Program-made: the position numbers and the translations under genes
DNA from: a virus
DNA: 28,006 nucleotides
Strand: one strand, 5' to 3'
IMG/VR virus record: IMGVR_UViG_3300043429_000482
Location: 1-28,006 of that record
In this document: positions 13,621 through 22,972 of the stretch, piece by piece
Layout: every line of letters starts with the position of its first letter
How positions within the stretch are numbered: position 1 is the stretch's first letter
The notes under the pieces: model-generated
The model's database searches: none
Told to the model about the DNA's origin: nothing
The model's input: only the letters and a program-made list of their open reading frames with translations

Positions 13621-16600
13621 ATGGGCTACCTCGGCAAGATCTCTGCGCTCGTCACGGCGAACACCGGCGACTTCAGTCGGAACCTGAACGCCGCTGCGTC
13701 GGACGTTCGCAAGTTTGCCACCTCGGTCCAGAACAATATCACCAAGGCGTCGAGCGACGCCGAGCGGGCGTTCAAGTCGATCTACACGCCGCTCCAGACC
13801 CTGGAGCGGTCGCTGGCCGCAGCCGCGTCGATGAAGCTCTCCTTCAAGGGCTTCGACGGTGCGATCCGCGACATCAACGTCCTCAAGGAGAGGCTGACCA
13901 GCATCAAGGGGACTCAGGTCGACCTGATTCTCAAGGCCAGCGGCCTCAAGACGATCACCGAGTTCCGCGAAGCCATTAAGGACATCAGCAACGAGTCCTT
14001 CAATTTCGCTGTCAGGTTCGGCGGGATCGACAAGCTGAAGCTCATCCGCGAGGAGCTTCGCAGCGTCAGCAGCACGTCGATCAACGCGGTCCTGTCTGCC
14101 GGCGGCCTCGAGCGGCTCAGGGAACTGAAGGAGACTGTCGCCGGCCTGAAGGGCGGGCAGCTCAACCTTGCCCTGCGGGTGGGCGGCTCCGAGGCCCTGA
14201 CGAAGGTCGAGCAGCAGGCCACGGGCCTGACCCGTAAGGACATGAGCCTTCTGGTCAAGGTCGGCGGGGCCGAGGCGCTCGACAAGATCGTCGAAGAGGT
14301 CTCCGCGGTCGACAAGCGGACGATCGACGCTCTAGTCAACATCAAGGGTCTCAACGAGTTCGACGCGGTCCTCGAGAGCTTCCGCACCCTTGCCCCCGAG
14401 CAGATCGACGCCGTCATCAAGGTCGTCGGGGCCAGAGACCTTGAAGATGCTGTCACTCGCGTCCAGCAGCTCAAGAGCGCGGCGATGCTCGTCGCCGAGC
14501 CGCTGGCGGCGGCCGCCCAGAAGTTCTCCAAGCTGTCGGTCGATGCCCAGGCTGGATTCGTCGCCGCCCTCAACGTCTCGCAGACGAAGGTGCGTGAGCT
14601 ACAGCAGGACATCAATGACGGCGTAACGGTCGGCACGACGCGGTTCAAGCAGCTCGAGGCCCAGGTGCTGCGAACGGCCGAGGCCATCGACCGCCTCGGA
14701 GAGGCCGAGGCCCTCGTCAATCAGGTTGGCAACGGCAGATCGTTCCAATTCGAGCGACCGCTGGACCGCGAAGCCCTGATGGCGGCGAGCGAGTCGCGGA
14801 ATGCGGCTCTTAAACTCCCCGGCCAGGCGTTGGCCGACAACCCCGAGATCGCGAGCCTCCAGAATCGGATCAACGGCCTCGCCAACCAGTACCCCAGGCT
14901 TCAGTCCAATCTGGAGGCCGCCAAGGAGGCTGGAGCAGACTACTCGCCGCAGATCGCCGCCATCGAGAAGTGGCGAGCACATTTGCTGCGACTGATCGCG
15001 GACCAGCAGAAGCAGATCGAGGTGTCTTCGTCGCAGGGGCAGGCGACCCAGTTGCCTCGCTTTCGCGGCGAAAGCTCGTTCATCGGCGATCGCATCGCGG
15101 CCCAGCGTGCGGCGCAGGAAGAGGCGATGTTTGCCGACAGGGCGTCGGAGACTGCCGCGGCGCGAGCGACCGCAGAGCGACAGCGGCGACTCCAGCGACA
15201 GACATTCGGCGACGCCGTCATTGAGAGCACGCCACAACAGGCGACGAGGCTCTTCGGCGGCGATCGCACTCAGACGCAGTCCCTTGAGACCGCGTTGGCG
15301 AGGACCGCGGAGCTTGACGCGGCCTACTCAAGGCTCTCCGAGACCGCCCGCGCGTCGCTCCGTCCGCAGGCAGACGTTCTGGACGGCATCGCCAGGGCTG
15401 CGAGCGCAGGCGCGGCCTCCGTCGGCGTGCTCGCCGACGCAAACAACCGCATGGCGGCAAGCATTGCGGCAGTCACCGCCGCCACCGAGCGGGACGCCGC
15501 TGCGGAGCGAGCCCGGCAATCGCTCAGGATGCGGTCGATTGCAGAGGATGACCGCCGCATCACGCAAGAGAGGGCCATCGCTGAGGAGCGCCGGCGAACG
15601 GCTGACGAGTTCGCGGCGTCACGCCGGTCGGCCGTCTCTGGCGCGGCGGGGATTCTGGCGTCCCGCGTCTCCAGGCAGGATTCGATGGAGACTGTCCTTG
15701 CTGGCCTTACCGGGCGAGCGCAGCAGGCCCAAACGGCCGTCGCCAGCGCATCGTCCACGGGGGACTACGAGGATCTGCGCCAGCGGCTCACCTCGGTGCT
15801 CGCTGAGTTGCAGGCCGTCGAGTCCGAGGAACGCAGGCTCGCCGCCATCGACCCCGCGAGAGAGCAGATCGAGTCGTGGGTCGCCCTGGATAACGCCATC
15901 CGCAACGCCTACGACAGGCTTGGTGCGATCACCGGGATGGCTGGCCGGGCGAGGCAGGCGGCACAAGATGCCGGCGAGGCGGTTGTTCAGCCGGATATGG
16001 CGCCGCCGGCGGGAGTCACCGGCTTCCTTGATGTCGGATATGTCCAGGCGAGAGCGGTCGACGAGGCGCAGCGGCAGCGTGCGCGTCGCGAGGCCGAGAT
16101 CGCCGTCCCGATCGAGACGCTGAGGGCCAGTGCTGAGACGTTCACTGGTCCCCGCATGGGCGACGCCACGGGCGAGTTCGGCCCCCAGTTGCCGCCCGGC
16201 TTCGGTGGTGCGTCTGACGCCGGCCTCGGCATCGACGTGGAAGACCCTCGCCGGCGGTTGGCGACGCTTATCAGCAGCACTGCGGCCCTCAAGAGCCAGA
16301 TCGCTGAGCTTTCCCCGCCCATCCGCGTCGAAATGGTCGCAGCCATCCGCGCCGCCGAGCAGGAGATGCTGCGGCTGGCGGCCAACTCCGACACGACAGG
16401 AGACCAGATCGAGCAGGCGGCGACGAACCTTCGCAACCTCGAGGCCACCGCTCGCAGGCTGTCGGCTGTCGATGCCTTCAGCAGAAGCTTCGGGAACATG
16501 GACGAGTTCCTGAGCGGCGCGAGGGTCAGGCAGTTCTCCGGCGAGATGACTGCGATCCGAGACATACTCTCCAGCGCGGACGACTCGCCCGAGAGAAGGC

Positions 16601-19600
16601 GGGCTGCCGCAGCCGCACGCAGGCTTGCTGGCGTCAGGCGGCAGCAGCTTGACCTTGATGAGGCAGAACGCGGCGGTGCTGTGTTCCCCGAAGAGAGGGC
16701 AGCGCTCAATCGCCGCGCGGAGACCTTGGGGGCGGTCGTCGACAGGAATGCGGCGGCGGCGGCCGGAATCCCCGTGAATCAGGCGCGGCGGCGACGCATG
16801 CGTGGCGGCGACGTTGGCCGCATGGGGGCCGACAACGCCTCGCTCGCCCTCAATCAGCTCGCTTTCGCTGTCGACGACTTCATGTCATCGACGGGTGGCA
16901 TCGAGTTCAAGCTCCGCGCCATCAGCAACAACATCACCCAGATGGGGTTTGTGCTCGGCGGCACGACGGGGCTGTTCGTCGGCCTCGGGGCAACGATCGG
17001 CGCCTCCGTCGGCATCATGCTGATGAAGTGGGTCAACGGTGGGAGGTCGGCGGAAGACCAGACGAAGGCCCTCAACGACGCCCTCGCACGCCAGAAGAGC
17101 CTCGTCGAGGAATTGGCGCAGGCGTTTAGTTCGCTTGGAGACGACATCGTCAGGGGGGCTTTCTCCCAAGGTGCCGAGGAGGCCCGCGCCTTCCAGAAGC
17201 AGATCGAGGCCATCGAGAAGAAGCAGAAGGAGCTGAGAGAAGGTCGGGTTGCAGATCTCGATCCAAACGTACAGCGGGAGCGTGCAGAGCAGAGCAGGCT
17301 TCAGAGAGAACTTGAGGGTTCGGATGACGCTGGGCAGCGCGTCGCGCTCGTGCGGCAATTGCAGGAGTCCAGGGATCGCGAAAGGCAGGCCGCCGCGACG
17401 GCCGCAGCCGCGCCGCCGCCGTCCCGCGAAGACATGCTGAGGTCCGCGCTGGCGACCGTCCGCGCAAACGAGTTCCTCGTCGGCGGCAGCATGACTGCAA
17501 GGAGCGAGCAGGAGGCAGAGGCTCGCCGCGAGCGGCTGGCGAGAGACCTCGAAAACGCCGGCAATGCTGTGGAGCAAGATCGCGTTATTCGAGAACGTCT
17601 CGCGGAGCGTCAGGAGGTGGCCGCGAGGCCGATCACTGGCGCCTCTCTGCTCAGCGGGGAAGCCACAGAAATTGCTCGCGCCAGAGAAGACGTATTGGTT
17701 TTGGCAAGAATCCTTGAGTCCCTAGGGCTTCCGGTTCAAAGGGCAGTCGACAAGTTTGCCAACGAAGTCGCTCAGTCTGCGAGGGGGCCTGCGGAATCGC
17801 TGCGGCAGGCGCAGGATGATGTCGCCGACGCCATTCGCAGGGGTGTTCCATCCGCTGCCGCTTTCCAGAGAGACCTGGACGAACTCGCAACAAAGCTCAG
17901 CAGTGCTACAAAGGGACTCAGCGATGCTCAAAAGGACTTGTCTGGCGACCCCCAGGCCCGCCAGCAGGCAATCGAGGCCGCTCGAAAGCAAGTCGCCGAG
18001 GTCGAAGCCCAGCAGGCCGCAGTGCAGGCACGCGCCCGCGAGGTGCGGCTAGGACGCACGGTCGGCGGCGAGCGGGCCACGTCGGCCCTGAGCCGCATCG
18101 AGGGCGACGAGCGGTTCAAGAACGAACTGGCGGGCATCACGGCGTCCCTGCGTGCGGCTGTCGACGCAGAGACGGCGGCCCTCGGCCAGCTAGAAGCAGC
18201 CAGGAGGAAGGGCAACGAGGCCGAGCAGCAGGCCGCAGAGCAGAAGCTCGAGGTGGCGAGGAGAGCGTCTGAAGTCGCCGCGGCACTCGCCGAGACTGCC
18301 CTCGCCATCGAAGGTGCGGTCTCCCGCGTCCGCAAGATCGGCGAGAACGCTCTCCAGCAGTCCGAACAGGCAGCCGACGCCGCCCAGCGAGGCTTTGAGC
18401 AGAACCCAGTCCGAGGCGGTGCCCGCGAGGCCAGGGATTTCGCAGAGGGCCGGCTGATCAACGATCGCGCTGAGGTCGCCAGGGCGCAGGCAGCCCTTGA
18501 CCAGCGACGGGCCACGATCCAGCAAGACCCGCGTATGCTCGCCGTCAACGGCGAACTCGAGGCGATCACCCAGCGGAGGAAAGACCTCGAAGCCAAGGCG
18601 AACCTGGGTGGTCTGAACAATGCCGAACGCGACGAACTCGCCTCAGCGACTGCCCGCGAGATCGAGCTGATCCGTCAGCGAGAGCAACTCGCCAGGCAAC
18701 TGACGGAAGCCGAGCGTCGGCAGCTCGACGCCATCAACAACCGGCTGGCGGCCGAGGCCCGCGCCGCCGAAGTTGCCAACCGGCGGAATGAGCAGGCTGA
18801 CCCGATAGCCCGGCGGCAACGCGAGGCCGGGCAGATCGCCGAGGGTGCCGACCGGGAGGCCGAAAACGCCCAGCAGCGATTCCTCCAGAACCCGACAGTA
18901 GACAACGCGCGTCTGCGGGCGGAAACCGAGAGCCGCGCGAGGCAGGAGCGTGCCAGGGGGCAGGAGATCGAGGATCGCCTGGAGACTCGCCGCAGGGAGA
19001 TCGAGGGGTCTCAGCCCGTCCAGGCGATCGACAGAAGAATCGCGGCAAACGACGCGCGGCTTCAGGAGCTGGCCGGCATTGCGGCAACCCGCGACCTAAC
19101 CGGGCGAGAGATCGCCGAGCGGGACGCACTCCAGGCCGCCAACAGGCAAAGGCGCGCCGACAGAGACGGCATCGTGGACGCTGGGCTGGCAGATGCCCGC
19201 GCCGACATCGACAGGGCAATGATCGAACAGGGACAGCGCGAGCGAGCCCTCCGGGGCCGCGACCTGGGGATGACGGAACAGGAGCGAAACCGCAAGGAGA
19301 TCGCAGAGGGCGTCGGCGGCGACATCAACGCCCGCGCCGACGAGATGCGTGGCGCCGGCGAAGACCCGGCGGCGTTCCTGCGGCAAGCTCTCGCCAACCA
19401 GATGGAGCAGATGGCCCCCGCGCTCTACCAGCTTCAGCAGAACCGCGAGAACGCGATGCTCCAGGGTCCGTCGCGGGCTGCACTCAAGGTCAACGACGTG
19501 TCGACTTCCGCCGGGGCCGCTGAGTTGACCCGCCTGCTCCGCGGCGACGACCCGGCGAAGGACGTGAACCTCGCCGAACTCAGGAAGCAGACGGCCAAGT

Positions 19601-19653
19601 TTGACACCCTGATCGAGGTGCTCAAGCAGCAGAATCCAGGGGTGCTTCTCTAA
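13621..19653 (+). CDS. Tail tape measure protein
   Basis: 2010 residues, the longest gene in the window. It sets tail length and is released with DNA into the host. Using the usual ~0.15 nm per residue, the tail would be about 300 nm. Layout: N-terminal GYLGKISALVTANTGDFSRN (a common tape-measure start); eight beta-alpha repeats of about 27 residues (71-287); long Ala/Arg/Glu/Gln-rich coiled coils; a hydrophobic Gly-rich stretch at 1108-1137 (MGFVLGGTTGLFVGLGATIG...) suited to membrane insertion; and a C-terminal coiled-coil module of about 160 residues present twice (from 1582 and 1741). AAGGA lies 7 bases before the ATG. Codons around 17580-17950 are more A/T-rich, suggesting a recombined patch. 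No lysozyme or peptidase domain was recognised. Confidence 0.95.
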   Translation: MGYLGKISALVTANTGDFSRNLNAAASDVRKFATSVQNNITKASSDAERAFKSIYTPLQTLERSLAAAASMKLSFKGFDGAIRDINVLKERLTSIKGTQVDLILKASGLKTITEFREAIKDISNESFNFAVRFGGIDKLKLIREELRSVSSTSINAVLSAGGLERLRELKETVAGLKGGQLNLALRVGGSEALTKVEQQATGLTRKDMSLLVKVGGAEALDKIVEEVSAVDKRTIDALVNIKGLNEFDAVLESFRTLAPEQIDAVIKVVGARDLEDAVTRVQQLKSAAMLVAEPLAAAAQKFSKLSVDAQAGFVAALNVSQTKVRELQQDINDGVTVGTTRFKQLEAQVLRTAEAIDRLGEAEALVNQVGNGRSFQFERPLDREALMAASESRNAALKLPGQALADNPEIASLQNRINGLANQYPRLQSNLEAAKEAGADYSPQIAAIEKWRAHLLRLIADQQKQIEVSSSQGQATQLPRFRGESSFIGDRIAAQRAAQEEAMFADRASETAAARATAERQRRLQRQTFGDAVIESTPQQATRLFGGDRTQTQSLETALARTAELDAAYSRLSETARASLRPQADVLDGIARAASAGAASVGVLADANNRMAASIAAVTAATERDAAAERARQSLRMRSIAEDDRRITQERAIAEERRRTADEFAASRRSAVSGAAGILASRVSRQDSMETVLAGLTGRAQQAQTAVASASSTGDYEDLRQRLTSVLAELQAVESEERRLAAIDPAREQIESWVALDNAIRNAYDRLGAITGMAGRARQAAQDAGEAVVQPDMAPPAGVTGFLDVGYVQARAVDEAQRQRARREAEIAVPIETLRASAETFTGPRMGDATGEFGPQLPPGFGGASDAGLGIDVEDPRRRLATLISSTAALKSQIAELSPPIRVEMVAAIRAAEQEMLRLAANSDTTGDQIEQAATNLRNLEATARRLSAVDAFSRSFGNMDEFLSGARVRQFSGEMTAIRDILSSADDSPERRRAAAAARRLAGVRRQQLDLDEAERGGAVFPEERAALNRRAETLGAVVDRNAAAAAGIPVNQARRRRMRGGDVGRMGADNASLALNQLAFAVDDFMSSTGGIEFKLRAISNNITQMGFVLGGTTGLFVGLGATIGASVGIMLMKWVNGGRSAEDQTKALNDALARQKSLVEELAQAFSSLGDDIVRGAFSQGAEEARAFQKQIEAIEKKQKELREGRVADLDPNVQRERAEQSRLQRELEGSDDAGQRVALVRQLQESRDRERQAAATAAAAPPPSREDMLRSALATVRANEFLVGGSMTARSEQEAEARRERLARDLENAGNAVEQDRVIRERLAERQEVAARPITGASLLSGEATEIARAREDVLVLARILESLGLPVQRAVDKFANEVAQSARGPAESLRQAQDDVADAIRRGVPSAAAFQRDLDELATKLSSATKGLSDAQKDLSGDPQARQQAIEAARKQVAEVEAQQAAVQARAREVRLGRTVGGERATSALSRIEGDERFKNELAGITASLRAAVDAETAALGQLEAARRKGNEAEQQAAEQKLEVARRASEVAAALAETALAIEGAVSRVRKIGENALQQSEQAADAAQRGFEQNPVRGGAREARDFAEGRLINDRAEVARAQAALDQRRATIQQDPRMLAVNGELEAITQRRKDLEAKANLGGLNNAERDELASATAREIELIRQREQLARQLTEAERRQLDAINNRLAAEARAAEVANRRNEQADPIARRQREAGQIAEGADREAENAQQRFLQNPTVDNARLRAETESRARQERARGQEIEDRLETRRREIEGSQPVQAIDRRIAANDARLQELAGIAATRDLTGREIAERDALQAANRQRRADRDGIVDAGLADARADIDRAMIEQGQRERALRGRDLGMTEQERNRKEIAEGVGGDINARADEMRGAGEDPAAFLRQALANQMEQMAPALYQLQQNRENAMLQGPSRAALKVNDVSTSAGAAELTRLLRGDDPAKDVNLAELRKQTAKFDTLIEVLKQQNPGVLL
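13831..14481 (+). repeat. Eight ~27-residue beta-alpha repeats in the tape measure protein
   Basis: Residues 71-287 divide into eight units. Seven are exactly 27 residues (starting at Q99) and the first has 28. Each unit has a short strand with alternating hydrophobics, a Gly at position 10, then an amphipathic helix. Examples of the first ten residues: QVDLILKASG, SFNFAVRFGG, SINAVLSAGG, QLNLALRVGG, DMSLLVKVGG, TIDALVNIKG, QIDAVIKVVG. DNA copies are diverged, so selection at protein level keeps the period. Confidence 0.85.
18364..19260 (+). repeat. Duplicated ~160-residue coiled-coil module in the tape measure protein
   Basis: Two copies start at residues 1582 and 1741 of the tape measure. 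Both open with A(D/E)xAQxxFxQNP (AADAAQRGFEQNP, AENAQQRFLQNP), then a long Arg/Glu helix with DQRRATIQ / ETRRREIEG and a middle AERDEL / AERDAL motif. Tape measures change length by such duplications, so this may record a past tail lengthening. The end of the second copy is approximate. Confidence 0.6.
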
Positions 19654-20741
19654 TGGCGATGATCGCAGAAATCTCGCAGGGCAACGCCTTCTCGGCTTCT
19701 TCTGAGAACGGCAACGCCGCCTATTCGGCCACGCGGATGTGGCGGGTGATCCTTAGCTCGCCGGGCGAAAGCTATAGCGTCAACGGCCTCACCGGCGTCA
19801 ACATCGGCGACCCGTACTCGTCCGAGAACCCCATCCCGTGTGTGAGCCTGGAGGGCCGGGCAGACGGCGACAGCAAGCTCATCAGGATCATCACGGCCCA
19901 GTACCGCGCGACGCTCGGCGGTGCCAGCGGTGGCGGCGAGGTTGGGGCAGACCCGAAGACGCAGCAGCCGGATGTACGGCCAGCGATGTACTCGATGAGC
20001 ACGTCGTTGACGGAGATCACGGCGTGGGGCGGGATGATCGTCGAAGGCGGCGCATCGCAGTCGTGGAGTCCTGTCGTGAACCCGGCGGGAGACTTAGTCG
20101 ACCCCCCGTCGCGCCTCGAGCCTGTGGTGACGATCAACATTGACCAATATTCAGTCAACGATCAGAGCGTCATGCTGGGATACACGGGCTACGTCAACAG
20201 CGAGCCGTTCACGTTCAGTGGCCTGAGCGTTGGCACGCACTGCTGCATGCTTCAAGGCATTTCGTCGCGGCCCGTCGTTGAGCAGTTCGGTGGATTTACG
20301 TTCCGCGGATTCATGGTTACCTTCGCGTTCGGAGTTCGTGCGCACTGGGCAACTACCCGCGAAGGCTTTCAGCCGATCGGTTGGGATCAGGCAGTGCCGG
20401 TCACGGGAATGACGATCGTTCAAGGCGGGCTGGGGAACGGGCAAGTCGAGCAGATGGCGCTCGCACTCCAGCACGACGAGGCGACGGGGCGAGTGAAGGT
20501 TCCACACGAGTACGCAGCGGGCCTCGCAGCGGGTTCCAAGGCGCGGGCGATGGTGCCGCTTCCGTACCCTGGCGGAGGGTTCACGCAAACCCCCGCAGCG
20601 CAGCCAGTGCCGCTGAATCTGGACGGCACGCCGCGGTCACGCAATGCCAGCCCTCCGGTCCTGATTAACCGCATCTGCGTCCAGCCGGAGATGTCCTTCG
20701 GCAACAACTTCTCAGCGTTCGGCATCCGCCTGATAGGCTAA
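19653..20741 (+). CDS. Tail-tip region protein, unidentified
   Basis: 362 residues; its ATG overlaps the tape measure stop by one base (TAATG), so it is translationally coupled. The sequence is beta-rich with many Gly, Ser and Thr (SLEGRADGDSKLIRIITAQY, MLGYTGYVNSEPFTFSGLSV, FGGFTFRGFMVTFAFGVRAH) and ends with FSAFGIRL. No membrane segment or enzyme motif was seen. The place directly after the tape measure is normally that of the distal tail protein or tail hub, so a tip component is likely, but I cannot assign a family. Confidence 0.75.
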   Translation: MAMIAEISQGNAFSASSENGNAAYSATRMWRVILSSPGESYSVNGLTGVNIGDPYSSENPIPCVSLEGRADGDSKLIRIITAQYRATLGGASGGGEVGADPKTQQPDVRPAMYSMSTSLTEITAWGGMIVEGGASQSWSPVVNPAGDLVDPPSRLEPVVTINIDQYSVNDQSVMLGYTGYVNSEPFTFSGLSVGTHCCMLQGISSRPVVEQFGGFTFRGFMVTFAFGVRAHWATTREGFQPIGWDQAVPVTGMTIVQGGLGNGQVEQMALALQHDEATGRVKVPHEYAAGLAAGSKARAMVPLPYPGGGFTQTPAAQPVPLNLDGTPRSRNASPPVLINRICVQPEMSFGNNFSAFGIRLIG

Positions 20742-20744
20742 CCA

Positions 20745-21296
20745 ATGGCGTCCAGGCTACCGCTTAACATTCCCGTGACGATCACGCAGCGTGCGACCCG
20801 CAAGGTTGAGATCACGCTCTGCGAGCCTACGTTCTCCATCACGAGCGGCTCGGCGTGGGCGGTCCCTCAGTTCTACGCCCCCGCCAACATCTTTGCGTTT
20901 CAGTTCGGCGGATCGGAGCCGAACCCCGTCGAAAAGACGTGGTCACCCGGCGAGCCGCTGCACTACATATCCGGCATGAAGTCATGGGCTCCGCAGGGCG
21001 GCGTTCCGCAGGATCAAGCTGTCCTGTCGCCGAGGGCCACGCAATCGCTGTCGTGGTCAAACGCTGGCGGCGTAATAACGGTCACGATACCTCTAGGCAC
21101 TTCTTACCCCAATCCGCCTCCCCTGCGTGGGCAGTTTGACGCCGACTACACGCCGGTGCGATACGGGTGGTATCTGAAACTCAACGATATCTTCGTCGTC
21201 CAGAACAGCCTCATAACCCTCTCGATCCAATCCAGCAGCAGCGGCAGCGGCGGCGGCGGAAACGATGTCGGCGTGTGTGGATTTAAAGTCTTGTAA
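20745..21296 (+). CDS. Tail-tip region protein, unidentified, Gly/Ser linker at the end
   Basis: 183 residues starting three bases after the previous stop. Beta-type sequence: PLNIPVTITQRATRKVEITL, ITSGSAWAVPQFYAPANIFA, SGGVITVTIPLG-like strands and RYGWYLKLNDIFVVQNSLITL, then a flexible Ser/Gly run (SSSSGSGGGGND) and a short end GVCGFKVL. It has no recognised family. The ribosome site is weak, so translation probably depends on coupling. Likely part of the tail tip or a fibre adaptor. Confidence 0.68.
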   Translation: MASRLPLNIPVTITQRATRKVEITLCEPTFSITSGSAWAVPQFYAPANIFAFQFGGSEPNPVEKTWSPGEPLHYISGMKSWAPQGGVPQDQAVLSPRATQSLSWSNAGGVITVTIPLGTSYPNPPPLRGQFDADYTPVRYGWYLKLNDIFVVQNSLITLSIQSSSSGSGGGGNDVGVCGFKVL

Positions 21297-21327
21297 TCGC
21301 CTTCGCGGCCCCTTGTAAACCACCCAT

Positions 21328-21762
21328 ATGCCAGGCGACCAGAAATACTTCGTAGGCGAGTCTCTCAGGGAGAGGCTGCGCACCACGATCGCCAGGGTGG
21401 AGGGGATGCCGCAGGGCGGCGAGCGGACGAAGATCCCGACGGTGATCGAGGGCGGCCCGCCGGCGTTTGCGCAGAAGATGTTCAGGATGGGGACGTTTAC
21501 GGGCGCCTGGTCGATCAACCAGGAGAAGACAGTGACGTTCCGCGGCGTCACGGCCACGCCGAATACGGTGAGTGTGCAGAACCTTGTCTGCGGGCTGTCG
21601 CCGTCTGGGCAGTGCGACGTGTCGATCGCCAAGGACGGGACGGCGTGGTATCTGGTGCAACCAAACTTGACGCAGCAGCCAGGGTACTCCAGCAGCGGAA
21701 CCCAGGTGCTTTCGATGGTCAATGGGTCGCTGCGATGGGTAGGAACAACGGCCTGCGCATGA
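21328..21762 (+). CDS. Unidentified tail-tip / fibre protein
   Basis: 144 residues. The N-terminus is helical and charged (GESLRERLRTTIARVEG); the rest is beta-type with SINQEKTVTFRGVTATPNTV, VQNLVCGLSPSGQCDVSIAK and GTAWYLVQPN. It may be a small attachment domain for the next protein, whose start overlaps its stop by 4 bases (ATGA). No clear ribosome site precedes its ATG. No family recognised. Confidence 0.65.
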   Translation: MPGDQKYFVGESLRERLRTTIARVEGMPQGGERTKIPTVIEGGPPAFAQKMFRMGTFTGAWSINQEKTVTFRGVTATPNTVSVQNLVCGLSPSGQCDVSIAKDGTAWYLVQPNLTQQPGYSSSGTQVLSMVNGSLRWVGTTACA

Positions 21763-22970
21763 GCATAGCAACCAAGAACGGCCAGATCATCGTGAAGGAC
21801 GGCCAGGTCGCGGAGAACTGCGACTGCTGCGGGGGGTGGTATTGCTACTGCGACGCCCCGCCGTGTGACCTCTACGACCTTCTTGACCTTAACGAATCTC
21901 ATGCGCTGGAGGTCACTATCGAAGGCGTAGAAGATGCGACTGGATGGGGCAATGGCTTTGGGTCGGTGGTTCGCAAGCCAGCCGTCGCCCTTAATGATAC
22001 CTTTATCTGCCGCAAGCGTGCATACTCGACACTGTATTTCGACAATACGACGTACAACTTCCTGTACGTCAACAGTGGTGCCTCGTGGCTAGACAGGCCG
22101 CCAGGAGACATCCCCGCCTACGATAACTTTGTCGTGCGGGAGATGCGGCGCGAGTCATTTCTGCTTGGAAGAACCGTAATCTCCGCATCCATCATCGTTC
22201 CTGGCACTTACTCTAGCGTTACGTTTCCGCAGCGACTGACGGCAATCAAGTCGCTTGAATCCTGCACCGCGTCCATTGGCGACGAAATAGTCTTTGATGC
22301 AGACGCCGGAGACTTCGGCACAGCTTTCTCTGGCACCAACCTTCCTCCCAATAACGCGACATGGCAGGAGATTTACGGCGGCACGGCGCTTCTTGGATAC
22401 AACCTCGCGCCACTATACGGATACAACCTTCGGCACGCGAAGTTTCGCGTGAAGATCATTGAAGGCGGCGGCCTAGAACCAGCGGATAGCCGCGCTTGGT
22501 GGTTCGCGACTCCTTACGGCGGCGGCGGTGAGAGCAACACCCCTCCGCAGACGATATCAGTGTCAGTGTCCGCGGCCTCCAATATCGGCTATCTCAGTCA
22601 GTTTGCTGGCAACTACACGCTAGAGCTAGGAAAATATGCGAGCGGCACTGCTGTAGACGGGTCTGTTATTTACGGCTCTCAGCATGGCAGCTTTTATGCG
22701 ACGGCTGCGACTAGAGCGGAGTCTGGTGTCCATCAGACCATATTCGTGGACGCCAGACCTCGGCTTGTCTTCATCAACGGCGATCCTCACGTCTCGTGGT
22801 CTGTCGCACTTAACGGAGCGCCGAAGGTGCCTGGCTGGTACGGAGGCGACGGTTTCGGCACGACCTCCCCTGTCCCGTGGGGAGAGAACACATCCGGCAC
22901 GCTGTCAGGCAGCGGAAGCCTTGCGAGCTACATCGGCGGCGGCGATTTCACCATCACGATCGAGCTGTAG
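21759..22970 (+). CDS. Cys-rich-head tail-tip / receptor-binding candidate
   Basis: 403 residues from an ATG overlapping the previous stop by 4 bases; an open frame continues upstream but only as a shadow of the preceding gene. A short Cys cluster near the start (ENCDCCGGWYCYCDAPPCD) could bind metal or form disulfides. It is followed by LEVTIEGVEDATGWGNG, also echoed in the next gene (LTVTVSGVEDA), and then a long beta-rich Gly/Ser/Tyr region ending GGGDFTITIEL, like tail-tip or receptor-binding proteins. Codon use is less GC-rich than in head genes. No enzyme motif was seen. Receptor binding is inferred from position and composition. Confidence 0.7.
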   Translation: MSIATKNGQIIVKDGQVAENCDCCGGWYCYCDAPPCDLYDLLDLNESHALEVTIEGVEDATGWGNGFGSVVRKPAVALNDTFICRKRAYSTLYFDNTTYNFLYVNSGASWLDRPPGDIPAYDNFVVREMRRESFLLGRTVISASIIVPGTYSSVTFPQRLTAIKSLESCTASIGDEIVFDADAGDFGTAFSGTNLPPNNATWQEIYGGTALLGYNLAPLYGYNLRHAKFRVKIIEGGGLEPADSRAWWFATPYGGGGESNTPPQTISVSVSAASNIGYLSQFAGNYTLELGKYASGTAVDGSVIYGSQHGSFYATAATRAESGVHQTIFVDARPRLVFINGDPHVSWSVALNGAPKVPGWYGGDGFGTTSPVPWGENTSGTLSGSGSLASYIGGGDFTITIEL

Positions 22971-22972
22971 TC

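Noticed and set aside
22877-22972. Upstream extension of the Cys-rich tail-tip gene
   Set aside because: This part is an out-of-frame reading of the previous gene; ATG 22973 directly follows that gene's stop.
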